Translations under genes and position numbers: made by a program
Notes under the pieces: generated by a model
The model's input: only the letters and a program-made list of their open reading frames with translations
What the model was told of the DNA's origin: nothing
Databases searched by the model: none
Assembly: GCF_007829815.1 (NCBI RefSeq)
Contig: NZ_VIWT01000001.1
Location: 248,001-312,000, forward strand
Source: Kitasatospora viridis
GTDB lineage: Bacteria; Actinomycetota; Actinomycetes; Streptomycetales; Streptomycetaceae
Direction: 5' to 3'
Length of the DNA: 64,000 nt
Shown here: in pieces, positions 27,796 through 37,492 of the stretch
Numbering within the stretch: the stretch's first letter is position 1
How the letters are laid out: each line of letters opens with the position of its first letter

Positions 27796-30152
27796 GCACT
27801 CGCACGATCCAGGGCCAGAAGAACCTCCAGGACATCAAGCAGGCCTCCAAGGACGGCATCGGCGGCTCGCCGCTGCGCCCGGACGGCACGCTGAAGGTCA
27901 AGGGCGAGTTCGCCTACTCCTCGGACCTGTGGCACGAGGACATGCTCTGGGGCATGGCGCTGCGCTCGCCGCACCCGCGGGCCAACATCCTCAGTGTGGA
28001 CATCTCCGAGGCGGTCAAGACCCCCGGCGTCTACGCGGTGCTGACCCACGACGACATCCCCGGCTCGAAGTTCTACGGCCTGGAGATCCAGGACCAGCCG
28101 GCGCTCGCCAAGGACAAGGTGCGCTACCACGGCGAGGCGATCGCCATCGTGGCCGCGGACCACCCGGAGACGGCCCGCCGCGCGGTGAAGAAGATCAAGG
28201 TCGAGTACGAGGTGCTCACCCCGATCACCACCGAGGAGCAGTGCCTCGACCCCGAGACGCACGGCTACGTGCACGAGCCGCACGAGTTCAAGTCGCACGG
28301 CTACGGCAACATCTGCCACCAGCAGAAGCTGGTCTCCGGCCTGGGCGTGACCGACGAGGTGCGGGCGCTGGCCGACGTGGTCGTCAAGGGCGAGTACGAG
28401 GTCGGCATGCAGGACCAGGCCTTCCTCGGCCCGGAGTCCGGCCTCGCCGTGCCGGCCGAGGACGGCGGCATCGACCTCTACGTGGCCACCCAGTGGCTGC
28501 ACGTGGACCGCCAGCAGATCGCCCCGGTGCTCGGCCTGCCGGAGGAGAAGGTCCGGCTCACCCTGGCCGGCGTCGGCGGCGCCTTCGGCGGCCGCGAGGA
28601 CCTGTCGATGCAGATCCACGCCTGCCTGCTGGCCCAGCGCACCGGCAAGCCGGTGAAGATCGTCTACGCCCGTGACGAGTCGTTCTTCGGCCACGTGCAC
28701 CGCCACCCGGCGAAGATGCAGTACGAGCACGGCGCCACCCGCGACGGCAAGCTCGTCTACGCCGACGCCCGGATCGTGCTGGACGGCGGCGCCTACGCCT
28801 CCGCCTCCCCCGCGGTGGTCGGCAACGCCGCCTCGCTGGGCCACGGCCCGTACGTCATCCCGAACGTGCGGATGCACGCGATCGCGCTCTACTCCAACAA
28901 CCCGTCCTGCGGCGCGATGCGCGGCTTCGGCGCGGTGCAGGCGGCCTTCGCCTACGAGTCGCAGATGGACAAGCTCGCCGCCGCCCTCGGCATGGACCCG
29001 GTGGAGCTGCGCCAGCTGAACGCCATGTCGGAGGGCGACCACATGCCCACCGGCCAGGTGATCGACTCGCCGGCCCCGGTCGCCGAACTGCTCCAGCGGG
29101 TCAAGGACATGCCGCTGCCGCCGCCGCTGGACCTGACCCACCTGGACGTGCGCCAGCTGCCCGGCGCGCTCTCCAACACCTCGCACGGCGAGGGCATCGT
29201 GCGCGGCGTCGGCTACTCGGTGGGCATCAAGAACGTCGGCTTCTCCGAGGGCTTCGACGACTACTCCACCGCCCGGGTGCGCCTTGAGGTGATCGGCGGC
29301 GAGCCGGTCGCCATGGTGCACACCGCGATGGCCGAGGTCGGGCAGGGCGGCATCACGGTGCACGCCCAGATCGCCCGCACCGAGCTGGGCGTGGAGCAGG
29401 TGACCATCCACCCGGCGAACACCGAGGTCGGCTCGGCCGGTTCCACCTCCGCCTCCCGGCAGACCTACATGACCGGCGGCGCGGTGAAGCTGGCCGCCGA
29501 GGCGGTCAAGCACGCGCTGATCGAGAAGGGCCGCCAGCGCTACGGCTGGACCCAGAACGACATCGACCTGGCCGGCGGCAAGGTGGTCTCCGACTCGGCC
29601 GGTGTGCTGGTGTCGATGGTCGACCTGCTCGGCGACGAGGCGATCGACCTGACCCGCGAGCACCACCACCGCCCGACGGTGCCGTTCGACCCGGAGACCG
29701 GCCAGGGCTTCGGCCACGTGCAGTACACCTTCTGCGCCAACCGCGCGGTGGTGGACGTGGACGTGGAGCTGGGCCTGGTCAAGGTGGTCGAGCTGACGGC
29801 CGCTCAGGACGTCGGCAAGGCGCTCAACCCGCTCTCGGTGGTCGGCCAGATCCAGGGCGGCTGCACCCAGGCGCTGGGCCTGGCGGTGATGGAGGAGATC
29901 ATCGTCAGGGACGGCAAGGTGCGCAACGCGTCCTTCACCGACTACCTCATCCCGACCATCCTGGACACCCCGCCGATCCCGGTGGACGTCCTGGAACTGC
30001 CCGACCCCAACGCCCCCTACGGGCTGCGCGGCGTCGGCGAGGCACCCACGGTCTCCGCCACCCCCTCGATCGTGGCCGCCATCCGCCAGGCCACCGGGAT
30101 CGCGCTCACCCGCATCCCGGTGCGCCCGGAGCACCTGACCGGAACGCTCTGA
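27792..30152 (+). CDS. xdhA: Xanthine dehydrogenase molybdenum-binding subunit
   Basis: A 786-residue catalytic subunit oxidising hypoxanthine/xanthine to urate at a molybdenum cofactor. GVGGAFGGREDL, CGAMRGFGAVQAAFA, EVGQGGITVHAQIARTELG and the C-terminal GLRGVGEAPTVSATPSI with the catalytic Glu occur in the expected order. The N-terminal 20 residues are divergent. A strong terminator follows at 30159-30199, so the permease has its own promoter. Confidence 0.95.
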
Positions 30153-30158
30153 CGGCTT

Positions 30159-30199
30159 CCCCGGGGCGGTGGTCCACGTCTTCCCCCACCGCCCCGGGG
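30159..30199 (+). terminator. Terminator of the xanthine dehydrogenase operon
   Basis: CCCCGGGGCGGTGG and CCACCGCCCCGGGG form a perfect 14-bp stem with a 13-base loop, seven bases after the stop codon. Confidence 0.85.
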
Positions 30200-30398
30200 T
30201 CGTGCTCCCACCCCAACGGGAGCGCACAAGCCCGCTGCTACTCCCACGCCGGGGCGCCGCAGCGGTGCGCACCACCCCGCACCGCACGCACCACGCCAGC
30301 AAGTGAGTCGAACCAGTCCCCCTGCCCGGTCTCCCCCAAACTGACCGCTGCCAGGTCGGCTCGCCCACCCCAACCCCCTTTGAACCTTGGGAGTGGAC

Positions 30399-31880
30399 AT
30401 GACCCGGATCCCCACGGAGCCCGGCACCACCGAAGAAGAGCAGATCCCCCATCAGTCCGGCGGACCGTCGCCGGTGCCCGCACCGAAGAACGCCCTCGAC
30501 GCGTACTTCAAGATCTCCGCCAGAGGCTCGACCTTCGGCTCGGAGATCCGCGGCGGCCTCACCACCTTCATGGCGATGGCCTACATCATCCTGTTGAACC
30601 CGCTCATCCTGAGCGGGGCGGACGTCACCGGGCACCACCTGAACCACGCCCAGCTGACCACCGCCACCGCGCTGGCCGCGGCGGTCACCACCCTGCTGAT
30701 GGGCATCGTCGGCAACGTGCCACTGGCCGTCGCCGCCGGCCTCTCGGTCTCCGGTGCGGTCTCCGCACTGGTGGTCCCGCACACCACCTGGCCACAGGCC
30801 TTCGGCCTGTGCGTCATCTACGGCCTGCTGATCGTGCTCCTGGTGGTCTCCGGGCTGCGCGAGAAGATCATGAACGGCATCCCACTGCCGCTCAAGCACG
30901 CCATCACCATCGGCATCGGCCTGTTCGTCGCCCTGATCGGCCTGCACAAGGCGGGCTTCGTGATGAGCGGCGGGCCCACCCTGGTCTCGCTCGGCCCGGA
31001 GGGCGAGCTGACCGGCTGGCCGGTCGTCTGCTTCGCGGTCACCCTGCTGGCGATCTTCGTCCTGCTGGCCCGCAACGTCCGCGGCGCGATCCTGATCGGC
31101 ATCGCCAGCGGCACGGTCTTCGCGGTGATCGTCAACGCGATCGCCAAGATCCCGGGCAAGGACTGGGGCAGCTCCGCCCCGACCCTGCACGGCAGCCCGG
31201 TGGCGGCGCCCGACTTCGGGCTCTTCGGCCACGTGGACCTGTTCGGCGCGTTCAGCGGCAAGGGCATGGGCGCGATCAGCGCCTCGGTCGCGGTCTTCAC
31301 CCTGGTGCTGGCCGGCTTCTTCGACGCGATGGCGACCATCATCGGCGTCGGCACCGAGGCCGGGCTGGCGGACAGCCAGGGCCGGATGCCGGGCCTGTCC
31401 AAGGCGCTGTTCATCGACGGCTCCGGCGGTGCGATCGGCGGCCTGGTCGGCGCCTCCGGCCAGACGGTCTTCGTCGAGTCGGCCACCGGTGTCGGTGACG
31501 GCGCGCGGACCGGCTTCGCCTCGGCGATCACCGGCGGCATGTTCGCGCTGATGCTGTTCTTCTCGCCGCTGGCGGCGATCGTGCCGGTCGAGGTGGCCTC
31601 GGCCGCCCTGGTGGTGATCGGCTCGATGATGATGAGCCAGGCCCGGCACATCGACTGGGGCGACCGCGAGGTGGCCATCCCGGCCTTCCTCACCTGCACC
31701 CTGATGCCGTTCACCTACAGCATCACCGCGGGTGTCGCCGCCGGTGTCATCTCCTACACGGTGATCAAGGCCGGCAAGGGCAAGTGGCGCGAGCCGGGTC
31801 CGCTGATGTGGATCCTCACCGCCGTCTTCGTCGTGTACTTCGCACTCACCCCGATCAAGGAGTGGCTCGGCGTGCACTGA
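30399..31880 (+). CDS. NCS2-family purine permease (AzgA-like)
   Basis: A 493-residue, roughly 12-helix transporter for purine bases. FKISARGSTFGSEIRGGLTT and FMAMAYIILLNPLIL are the AzgA-branch N-terminal signature (hypoxanthine/adenine/guanine or xanthine import), and FFDAMATIIGVGTEAGL plus FVESATGVGDGARTG are the conserved substrate-pore helices. ATG 30399 has GGGAG five bases upstream. Its place between xanthine dehydrogenase and XdhC argues for feeding purines to that pathway; the exact base is not resolvable. Confidence 0.92.
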   Translation: MTRIPTEPGTTEEEQIPHQSGGPSPVPAPKNALDAYFKISARGSTFGSEIRGGLTTFMAMAYIILLNPLILSGADVTGHHLNHAQLTTATALAAAVTTLLMGIVGNVPLAVAAGLSVSGAVSALVVPHTTWPQAFGLCVIYGLLIVLLVVSGLREKIMNGIPLPLKHAITIGIGLFVALIGLHKAGFVMSGGPTLVSLGPEGELTGWPVVCFAVTLLAIFVLLARNVRGAILIGIASGTVFAVIVNAIAKIPGKDWGSSAPTLHGSPVAAPDFGLFGHVDLFGAFSGKGMGAISASVAVFTLVLAGFFDAMATIIGVGTEAGLADSQGRMPGLSKALFIDGSGGAIGGLVGASGQTVFVESATGVGDGARTGFASAITGGMFALMLFFSPLAAIVPVEVASAALVVIGSMMMSQARHIDWGDREVAIPAFLTCTLMPFTYSITAGVAAGVISYTVIKAGKGKWREPGPLMWILTAVFVVYFALTPIKEWLGVH

Positions 31881-31886
31881 CCCCGG

Positions 31887-31919
31887 GTACCGCGGTGCGG
31901 CCCACCCGCACCGCGGTAC
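31887..31919 (+). terminator. Hairpin after the purine permease
   Basis: GTACCGCGGTGCGG and CCGCACCGCGGTAC form a perfect 14-bp stem with loop CCCAC, six bases after the permease stop and 46 bases before the next start. It is either a terminator or an attenuator reducing read-through into xdhC. Confidence 0.8.
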
Positions 31920-31964
31920 TGGATCATGTACGGCGACCTCACGGACTGTCAGGAGCCAACGACC

Positions 31965-33176
31965 ATGCAGGACATCGCCGAGCAGTTGCAGGGCTGGCAC
32001 GCCGCCGGGCGGGCCTTCGCCGTGGCCACGGTGGTAGCGGTCTCGGGCAGCGCGCCGCGCGACCCGGGCGCCGCGCTCGCGGTGGACGCGGACGGCGAGG
32101 CGGTCGGCAGCGTCTCCGGCGGGTGCGTGGAGGGCGCGGTCTACGAGCTGTGCCAGGAGGCGATCGCCAGTGGCGAGCCGGTGCTGCAGCGGTTCGGCTA
32201 CAGCGACGAGGACGCCTTCGCGGTCGGCCTGACCTGCGGCGGGATCATCGACGTGTTCGTGCAGCCGGTGCTGCCGGGCACCGACGCGGGGATGGACGCC
32301 GGGGTCGCGTACATCGCCTCCGGCACCCCGGTGGCGCTGGTCCGGGTGATCGACGGGCCGGCCGGGCTGGTCGGCGCCACCGTCGCGGTGACCGCGGACG
32401 CCCACCACGGGACCCTCTCGCCGGGTGGTCCCACGCTGACCGCCGGGCTGGAGCGGTCCGCGGTGGCCGAGGCGCGGGCGATGCTGGACGCCGGGCGGAC
32501 CGGCAAGCTCGTGCTGGCGCTGGACGGCCGGCCGTGCACCCCGGCCCTGCAGGCGGACCCCGACGCGGGGACCGCCGACGGCACCGTGACCTTCTTCGTC
32601 GAGTCCTACGTGCCCAAGCCGCGGATGCTGGTCTTCGGCGCGATCGACTTCGCCGCCGCGGTGGTGCGGATCGGCAAGTTCCTGGGCTACCGCGTGACGG
32701 TCTGCGACGCCCGGCCGGTCTTCGCCACCGAGCGGCGGTTCCCGGAGGCCGACGAGGTCGTGGTGGACTGGCCGCACCGCTACCTCGACGCACAGCTCGA
32801 CCGCATCGACGGCCGCACCGTGCTCTGCGTGCTCACCCACGACGCCAAGTTCGACATCCCGCTGCTGGAGCGGGCGTTGCGGCTGCCGGTCGGCTTCGTC
32901 GGCGCGATGGGCTCGCGGCGCACCCACCTGGACCGCAACGCCCGGCTGCGCGAGGTCGGCCTGAGCGAGGCGGAGATCGCCCGGCTGCGCTCGCCGATCG
33001 GCCTGGACCTCGGCGCCCGCACCCCGGAGGAGACGGCGGTCGCCGTGGCCGCCGAGATCGTCGCCTCCCGCCGCGGCGGCGGCTGCCTGCCGCTGTCCGC
33101 CGGCGCCGGTCCGATCCACCACGACCTGGACCGCCCGGGCGCGAAGGGCGGCACGAGCGGGATACGGGTCGCGTAG
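31965..33176 (+). CDS. xdhC: XdhC/CoxI-family molybdenum cofactor insertion protein
   Basis: A 403-residue accessory protein that sulfurates and delivers molybdenum cofactor to xanthine dehydrogenase. The N-terminal XdhC domain is seen in AVATVVAVSGSAPRDPG and SVSGGCVEGAVYE, followed by LTCGGIIDVFV; the C-terminal Rossmann domain shows RMLVFGAIDFAAAVVRIGKFL and GAMGSRRTH. ATG 31965 has AGGAG nine bases upstream. It does not act catalytically on purines. It is followed by a long terminator. Confidence 0.93.
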   Translation: MQDIAEQLQGWHAAGRAFAVATVVAVSGSAPRDPGAALAVDADGEAVGSVSGGCVEGAVYELCQEAIASGEPVLQRFGYSDEDAFAVGLTCGGIIDVFVQPVLPGTDAGMDAGVAYIASGTPVALVRVIDGPAGLVGATVAVTADAHHGTLSPGGPTLTAGLERSAVAEARAMLDAGRTGKLVLALDGRPCTPALQADPDAGTADGTVTFFVESYVPKPRMLVFGAIDFAAAVVRIGKFLGYRVTVCDARPVFATERRFPEADEVVVDWPHRYLDAQLDRIDGRTVLCVLTHDAKFDIPLLERALRLPVGFVGAMGSRRTHLDRNARLREVGLSEAEIARLRSPIGLDLGARTPEETAVAVAAEIVASRRGGGCLPLSAGAGPIHHDLDRPGAKGGTSGIRVA

Positions 33177-33192
33177 CTCCGCTTGCCACCAC

Positions 33193-33232
33193 CGTCCGCC
33201 CTCCTGGTCCACCCGGACCGGGAGGGCGGACG
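33193..33232 (+). terminator. Terminator of xdhC
   Basis: An 18-bp stem (CGTCCGCCCTCCTGGTCC with GGACCGGGAGGGCGGACG, one T-G pair) with loop ACCC starts 17 bases after the xdhC stop. It closes the first purine block. Confidence 0.9.
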
Positions 33233-33395
33233 CATTGTCGGGCTGGTTGCCCGGCCGGTAACCTGAAGGGCTTTCAGCGGGCTCACAGCTCGTTGCCAGC
33301 ATCCTCGGAGCCTGACGCACCGTCAGCCCGGTTCCTGAGTGCCCGCCAGGGAACGGGTCGTTCGGGGGCGCCCGATGGTCGTTGGCGGCGGCTGG

Positions 33396-34130
33396 ATGAC
33401 GGATGATGTGGCCGTGCAAAACGCAGATCAGTTCGGGTTCGCCGATGCCGCCGACCCACCACCGAACGTGCCGGACGATCCCCTGGGCCGGGCGGTGCGG
33501 GCGGCGCAGGAGGGGGACGAGGAGGCGTTCCGCGAGGTCTTCCGCACCGTTCAACCGCTGCTTCTGCGCTATCTGCGGGTACTCGTGGGAGGCGACGGCG
33601 CCGATGCCGAGGACGTCGCCTCCGAGGCCTGGTTGCAGATCGCCCGCGACCTGGGCGGGTTCGCGGGCGACGGCGACGGCTTCCGCGGCTGGGCCGCGAC
33701 CATCGCCCGGCACCGCGCGCTGGACCACCTGCGGGCCCGCCGGCGGCGGCCGACCGCCGACTTCCCGGTCGAGGAGCTGATCGAGCTGCCGGCCGGCGAC
33801 GACACCGAGGGCAGCGTGCTGGCCACCCTCGGCACCCAGGAGGCGCTGGCGCTGATCGCCGGCCTGCCCCGGGACCAGGCCGAGGCGGTGCTGCTGCGGG
33901 TGGTGCTGCAACTGGACGCGGAGAGCGCGGCCCGGGTGCTCGGCAAGCGGGCCGGCACCGTCCGGATGGCCGCCCACCGGGGCCTGCGCCGCCTCGCCAA
34001 ACTGCTGGAGTCCCCCACCGCGCTGCCCGCTCCGCGGGTGGGCACCGCCCGCCGGCCGGGCCGGTCCAGAAATACCCCCGCCGAAGGTGTGACACCGCAG
34101 GGCGCCCCGACGCTGAAGGACTTGAGATGA
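33396..34130 (+). CDS. ECF-type RNA polymerase sigma factor
   Basis: A 244-residue group IV sigma factor. Region 2 is FREVFRTVQPLLLRYLRVLV with DAEDVASEAWLQIARDL and GWAATIARHRALDHLR; region 4 is ALIAGLPRDQAEAVLLRVV with the HTH ESAARVLGKRAGTVRMAAHRGLRRL. A 40-residue Pro/Arg-rich tail follows. ATG 33396 is taken; GTG 33414 is possible. The stop overlaps the next start (ATGA), so a membrane partner protein is made in coupled fashion, as for sigma/anti-sigma pairs. Confidence 0.88.
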   Translation: MTDDVAVQNADQFGFADAADPPPNVPDDPLGRAVRAAQEGDEEAFREVFRTVQPLLLRYLRVLVGGDGADAEDVASEAWLQIARDLGGFAGDGDGFRGWAATIARHRALDHLRARRRRPTADFPVEELIELPAGDDTEGSVLATLGTQEALALIAGLPRDQAEAVLLRVVLQLDAESAARVLGKRAGTVRMAAHRGLRRLAKLLESPTALPAPRVGTARRPGRSRNTPAEGVTPQGAPTLKDLR

Positions 34131-35116
34131 GCACCAACCGATCCCGTCGGATCGACCGCGACACCGCCGAGCGGCTGCTGGGTGGCGACGCCGTCGATGC
34201 GCCGGGCGGTGCCGGCGCCCTCTCCCGCCTGCTCGAAGCGGCCGCCGCCCCGGCGACCGGGCCCGAGCTGACCGGTGAGGAGGAGGCCGTCACCGCGTTC
34301 CGGGAGGCGGCCCGACTCGCGCCGACCCGTCCGACCGTGCCCGCCCAGAGGAGCCGCCCGATGGCAGCCTGCACCCCGCGACCGCGCGTTCCCGCGCGGT
34401 TCCTGGGTGCCCGCGCCGCGGTGGCCGCGCTGGCGGTGACCGCGCTCGGCGGGGTCGCGGTGGCGGCCGGCGGCGGGCTGCCGGCCCTGATCGGCGGCGG
34501 CGACGGCAACCAGAACCTGCCCTCGCAGAACGCCGCGGTCTCCACCCCGGTCCCGTCCGGCGGCGGCCGGCACGCGGACGCGCCGACCGCACCGCCGGGC
34601 CGCCCGATCGGCGGCCGCCAGCTGCCCGGCGGCTCGACGGCCTCGCCGCAGTCGGGCGCCGCGTCCGCCGACACCCCCCCCGGCCAGGACCCCGGCTCCG
34701 TGTCCGGCGCCGCCGCGGCGGCGATGCCGGGCCTGTGCGCCCTCTGGTCGAAGGGCCAGCAGGGTTCCCCGGATCCCCGGTTCGAGCCGCTGACGCGCGC
34801 GGCGGGCGGCTCGGACCGGGTCCGGGCGTTCTGCGACGCGCTCGGCCACGACCCGGACACCGCCGCCCCGGGCGACCCCGGCGGCTCCGCAGACTCCGGC
34901 GGTGCGGGCGGTGCGGGCGACGACCGCCCGGGCGACCATCCGAGCAACCCCGCCCCCGGGCACGGCCGCTCCCCCGCCCCGACCGCCGGCCTGCCGCACC
35001 CCTCGGCCACCCCGCAGCCGCCGACCCGCACCCCGGGCGCCGGCAGCACCCGCTCCCGCCCCGCCGACGGCAGCGGCGGCGGCGCGGGCGGCGACGGGGG
35101 AGGCAACGCGCAGTAG
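34127..35116 (+). CDS. Single-pass membrane protein, putative anti-sigma or sigma-partner
   Basis: A 329-residue protein with a cytoplasmic N-terminal part (about residues 1-98, RRIDRDTAERLLGGDAV, helical), one membrane helix (AAVAALAVTALGGVAVAAGG, about 103-122) and a long extracellular Gly/Pro/Ser/Ala-rich tail. A small conserved island (MPGLCALWSKGQQG and a later Cys) interrupts the tail. Overlap with the sigma factor gene and the topology suggest an anti-sigma regulator, but no zinc (HxxxCxxC) anti-sigma motif is visible, so this is inference. Confidence 0.7.
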   Translation: MSTNRSRRIDRDTAERLLGGDAVDAPGGAGALSRLLEAAAAPATGPELTGEEEAVTAFREAARLAPTRPTVPAQRSRPMAACTPRPRVPARFLGARAAVAALAVTALGGVAVAAGGGLPALIGGGDGNQNLPSQNAAVSTPVPSGGGRHADAPTAPPGRPIGGRQLPGGSTASPQSGAASADTPPGQDPGSVSGAAAAAMPGLCALWSKGQQGSPDPRFEPLTRAAGGSDRVRAFCDALGHDPDTAAPGDPGGSADSGGAGGAGDDRPGDHPSNPAPGHGRSPAPTAGLPHPSATPQPPTRTPGAGSTRSRPADGSGGGAGGDGGGNAQ

Positions 35117-35451
35117 CGACAACCAGGACTTCCGGCCCGCAGCGGCTTCCCCGGGCACGCGCGGGCCGGAACGGCGTCAGCGGGACGTGCATGGCCCCGC
35201 TGCCGCCCGCCGGTCCGGCAGGGTCCCCCGGCCCCGCCGAGGCGCGGCACACGTCTGGGTCCGGCCCGGTTGGGGTCGGCCGGACCGGACCCGGACGGCC
35301 GATCCGCTGACCCCGCGTCAGCACCTCGCCGGTCCTTGCCAGCACCACCCGCGAGCGAGAGGGTGGAGGCAAGGACCCGCTCCGGTCCACCGCCGCGGGT
35401 CGTGGACGACCGGTGCGGCCGGTTCGCGCCGGGGATCGAGGGGCAGTCGCC
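35117..35451. other. Intergenic region with a large hairpin
   Basis: This 335-bp stretch contains no convincing ORF. Its main content is the two-part stem-loop at 35331-35377, about 75 bases before the next start codon. Confidence 0.5.
35331..35377 (+). promoter_or_regulatory. Two-tier stem-loop upstream of the 97-residue gene
   Basis: Outer arms GGTCCTTGCC and GGCAAGGACC (10 bp, perfect) and inner arms CCACCC and GGGTGG (6 bp) are joined by an AGCA/A internal loop and close on GCGAGCGAGA. It lies over 200 bases from the previous stop, so it may be a 5-prime leader structure or small RNA part, not a simple terminator. Confidence 0.55.
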
Positions 35452-35745
35452 ATGCGGACCCTGATGCAGGTCGAACTGGACACCGAGCTGGCCAACAAGC
35501 TGGTCAGCACCGGCGCGATCCGACAGACGATGGACGAGCTGATGGAGCTCCTCAAGCCGGAGGCGGCCTACTTCTACGCCGCCGACGGCCGACGCGCGAT
35601 GACCCTGGTGGTCGACCTCGCGAAGGAGAGCGACCTGGTCACCTACTGCGAGCCGTTCTGGAACGCCCTGCACGCCGAGGTCCGGGTCTACCCGTGCATG
35701 AACGCCGACGAGGTGATGGCCGGGGTCGGCGGGCTGCCCGCCTGA
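35452..35745 (+). CDS. Small conserved protein, possible dimeric alpha+beta barrel
   Basis: A 97-residue soluble protein. Its beta-alpha pattern (RTLMQVELDTELANKLV, MELLKPEAAYFYAADGRRAMTLVVDL, PFWNALHAEVRVYPCMNADEV) resembles small dimeric alpha+beta barrel proteins found in streptomycetes, with no catalytic motif I can name. ATG 35452 has GAGGGG upstream. It is convergent with the EphD-like gene, 19 bases apart. Confidence 0.7.
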   Translation: MRTLMQVELDTELANKLVSTGAIRQTMDELMELLKPEAAYFYAADGRRAMTLVVDLAKESDLVTYCEPFWNALHAEVRVYPCMNADEVMAGVGGLPA

Positions 35746-35764
35746 CCCCGGCCCCGCACCACGC

Positions 35765-37492
35765 TCAGCCCACCCCGAGCCGGGCCAGCCGGCGCAGCAG
35801 CCCCGGCCAGGCCCGGCCGACCAGCCGCGCCGCCTTGGCCTCCACCGTCACCGGCACCAGCGGCTTGCCGCTGCGCACCGCGGCCAGGATCTCCTCGGCC
35901 ACCTTCTCCGGCGGGAAGTTGCGGCGGGCGTAGAGCTTGCTGAACTTCGCCTGCTGGGCGGCCTGCTGCTGCTCGGTCAGCCCGGAGAAGGTGGAGCTGC
36001 GGGTGATGTTGGTGTTGACGATGCCGGGGCAGATCGCGCTCACCCCGATGCCCGCGCCGGCCAGTTCGGCCCCCAGGCACTCGGAGAGCATGAGCACGGC
36101 CGCCTTGCTGGTCGCGTAGGCGGCCAGCGCCTTGGACGGCAGGTAGGCCGCCGCCGAGGCCAGGTTGACGATGTGTCCGCCCTGCCCGCGCTCGGCCATC
36201 AGGCTGCCGAAGGCCTTGCAGCCGTGGATGACGCCCCACAGGTTGACGTCCAGGACCCGCTGCCACTCCTTCTCGGTGGTCTGCAGGAAGGTGCCGGAGT
36301 GGCCGATCCCGGCGTTGTTGACCAGCACGTCGGGCACCCCGTGGGCGGCCGCGACGGTCTGCGCGAAGGCGGTCACCGCCGGGCCGTCGCTGACGTCCAC
36401 CCGGTAGGCGTGCCCGGTGCCGCCGAGCAGGCCGACCAGGTCGGCGGTGCGCTCGGCGGCGGCCAGGTCGAGGTCGCAGACCACCACGGTGGCCCGCTCC
36501 CGCTCGGCGAAGGCCAGCGCGGTGGCCCGCCCGATGCCGCTGCCGGCGCCGGTGACCACCACCAGCGGCCCGGTCGGCGCGGCCGGCGCACCGGCCTCCA
36601 CCCGGGCGGTGAACTCGCGCACCATCCCGGCCACGGCCGGTGCCCGCTGCAGCAGCGCCGACCAGTGGGTGGCGTTCAGCTGACGCCTGGTCAGGTCCGG
36701 CACCCAGCGCTCCAGGCCCTCGGAGAGGAAGGCGTTGACGTAGCGGTCCCGGCGCAGCGTGATCAGCTGCACCGGCACCTCGGTGGGCCGCTCGCGCGGG
36801 TGGCGCAGGGTGGGCCGCATGTTGGCCCGGTAGAGCTCGATGCCGCGCACCGCGTCCTTCTTCAGGCTGGCCTGCGGGTGGCCGGGGCGCGGTTCGACGT
36901 GCTCCAGGTCGCGCAGCACCCGGGGCCAGGCCCGGGCCAGCCCGAGCCGCCAGGCCGCGGGGGCCAGCACGGGCAGGTGGAAGGCGGTGATGTACCAGGA
37001 GTGCGCGCCCTGCACCAGCAGCTGCTTGAGGTGGCGCGGGGTGGGGCGGCGCAGCCGGTGCCGGATCCAGTGGCCCATGTGGTCCAGGCAGGGCCCGGAC
37101 ATCGTGGTGTAGGAGGCGATCCGGCGTTCGGCGCCGGGCTCGGTGACGGCCTCCCAGGACTGCAGCGAGCCCCAGTCGTGCGCCACCACGTGCACCGGGC
37201 GGTCGGGGCTGACCGCGTCGGCGACGGCGAACAGGTCGGCGGCGAGCTGGGCCAGCCGGTAGCCCTCGCGGCTGTCGGGGACGCCGGACTGGCCGGCGCC
37301 GCGCACGTCGTAGCGGACCACGTGGTGGTCGGCGGCGAGCTCGGCGGCCACCTCGTCCCAGACCCGGTGGGTGTCGGGGTAGCCGTGCACCAGCAGCAGG
37401 GTGGGTGCGGTCGGGTCGCCCTGCTCGAAGACGGCCAGGTCCACTCCGCCGGAGTGGACGAAACGGCGTCGCGGTTCGTCGCTCTGGTTCAT
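35765..37492 (-). CDS. EphD-like fusion: epoxide-type alpha/beta-hydrolase plus SDR
   Basis: A 575-residue bifunctional protein. Residues 1 to about 295 are an alpha/beta-hydrolase of the epoxide hydrolase type (LLVHGYPDTHRVWDE, VAHDWGSLQSWE with Asp nucleophile, ATHWSALLQRAP with the His). Residues about 310-575 are a short-chain dehydrogenase (VVTGAGSGIGRATAL, VNNAGIGHSG, S and YATSKAA for the catalytic Ser/Tyr/Lys). The layout matches mycobacterial EphD, which acts on mycolic-acid-related epoxides, but this host would not make mycolates. The start overlaps the upstream M24 stop (ATGA), first of four coupled genes in reverse order. Confidence 0.88.
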   Translation of the reverse strand: MNQSDEPRRRFVHSGGVDLAVFEQGDPTAPTLLLVHGYPDTHRVWDEVAAELAADHHVVRYDVRGAGQSGVPDSREGYRLAQLAADLFAVADAVSPDRPVHVVAHDWGSLQSWEAVTEPGAERRIASYTTMSGPCLDHMGHWIRHRLRRPTPRHLKQLLVQGAHSWYITAFHLPVLAPAAWRLGLARAWPRVLRDLEHVEPRPGHPQASLKKDAVRGIELYRANMRPTLRHPRERPTEVPVQLITLRRDRYVNAFLSEGLERWVPDLTRRQLNATHWSALLQRAPAVAGMVREFTARVEAGAPAAPTGPLVVVTGAGSGIGRATALAFAERERATVVVCDLDLAAAERTADLVGLLGGTGHAYRVDVSDGPAVTAFAQTVAAAHGVPDVLVNNAGIGHSGTFLQTTEKEWQRVLDVNLWGVIHGCKAFGSLMAERGQGGHIVNLASAAAYLPSKALAAYATSKAAVLMLSECLGAELAGAGIGVSAICPGIVNTNITRSSTFSGLTEQQQAAQQAKFSKLYARRNFPPEKVAEEILAAVRSGKPLVPVTVEAKAARLVGRAWPGLLRRLARLGVG

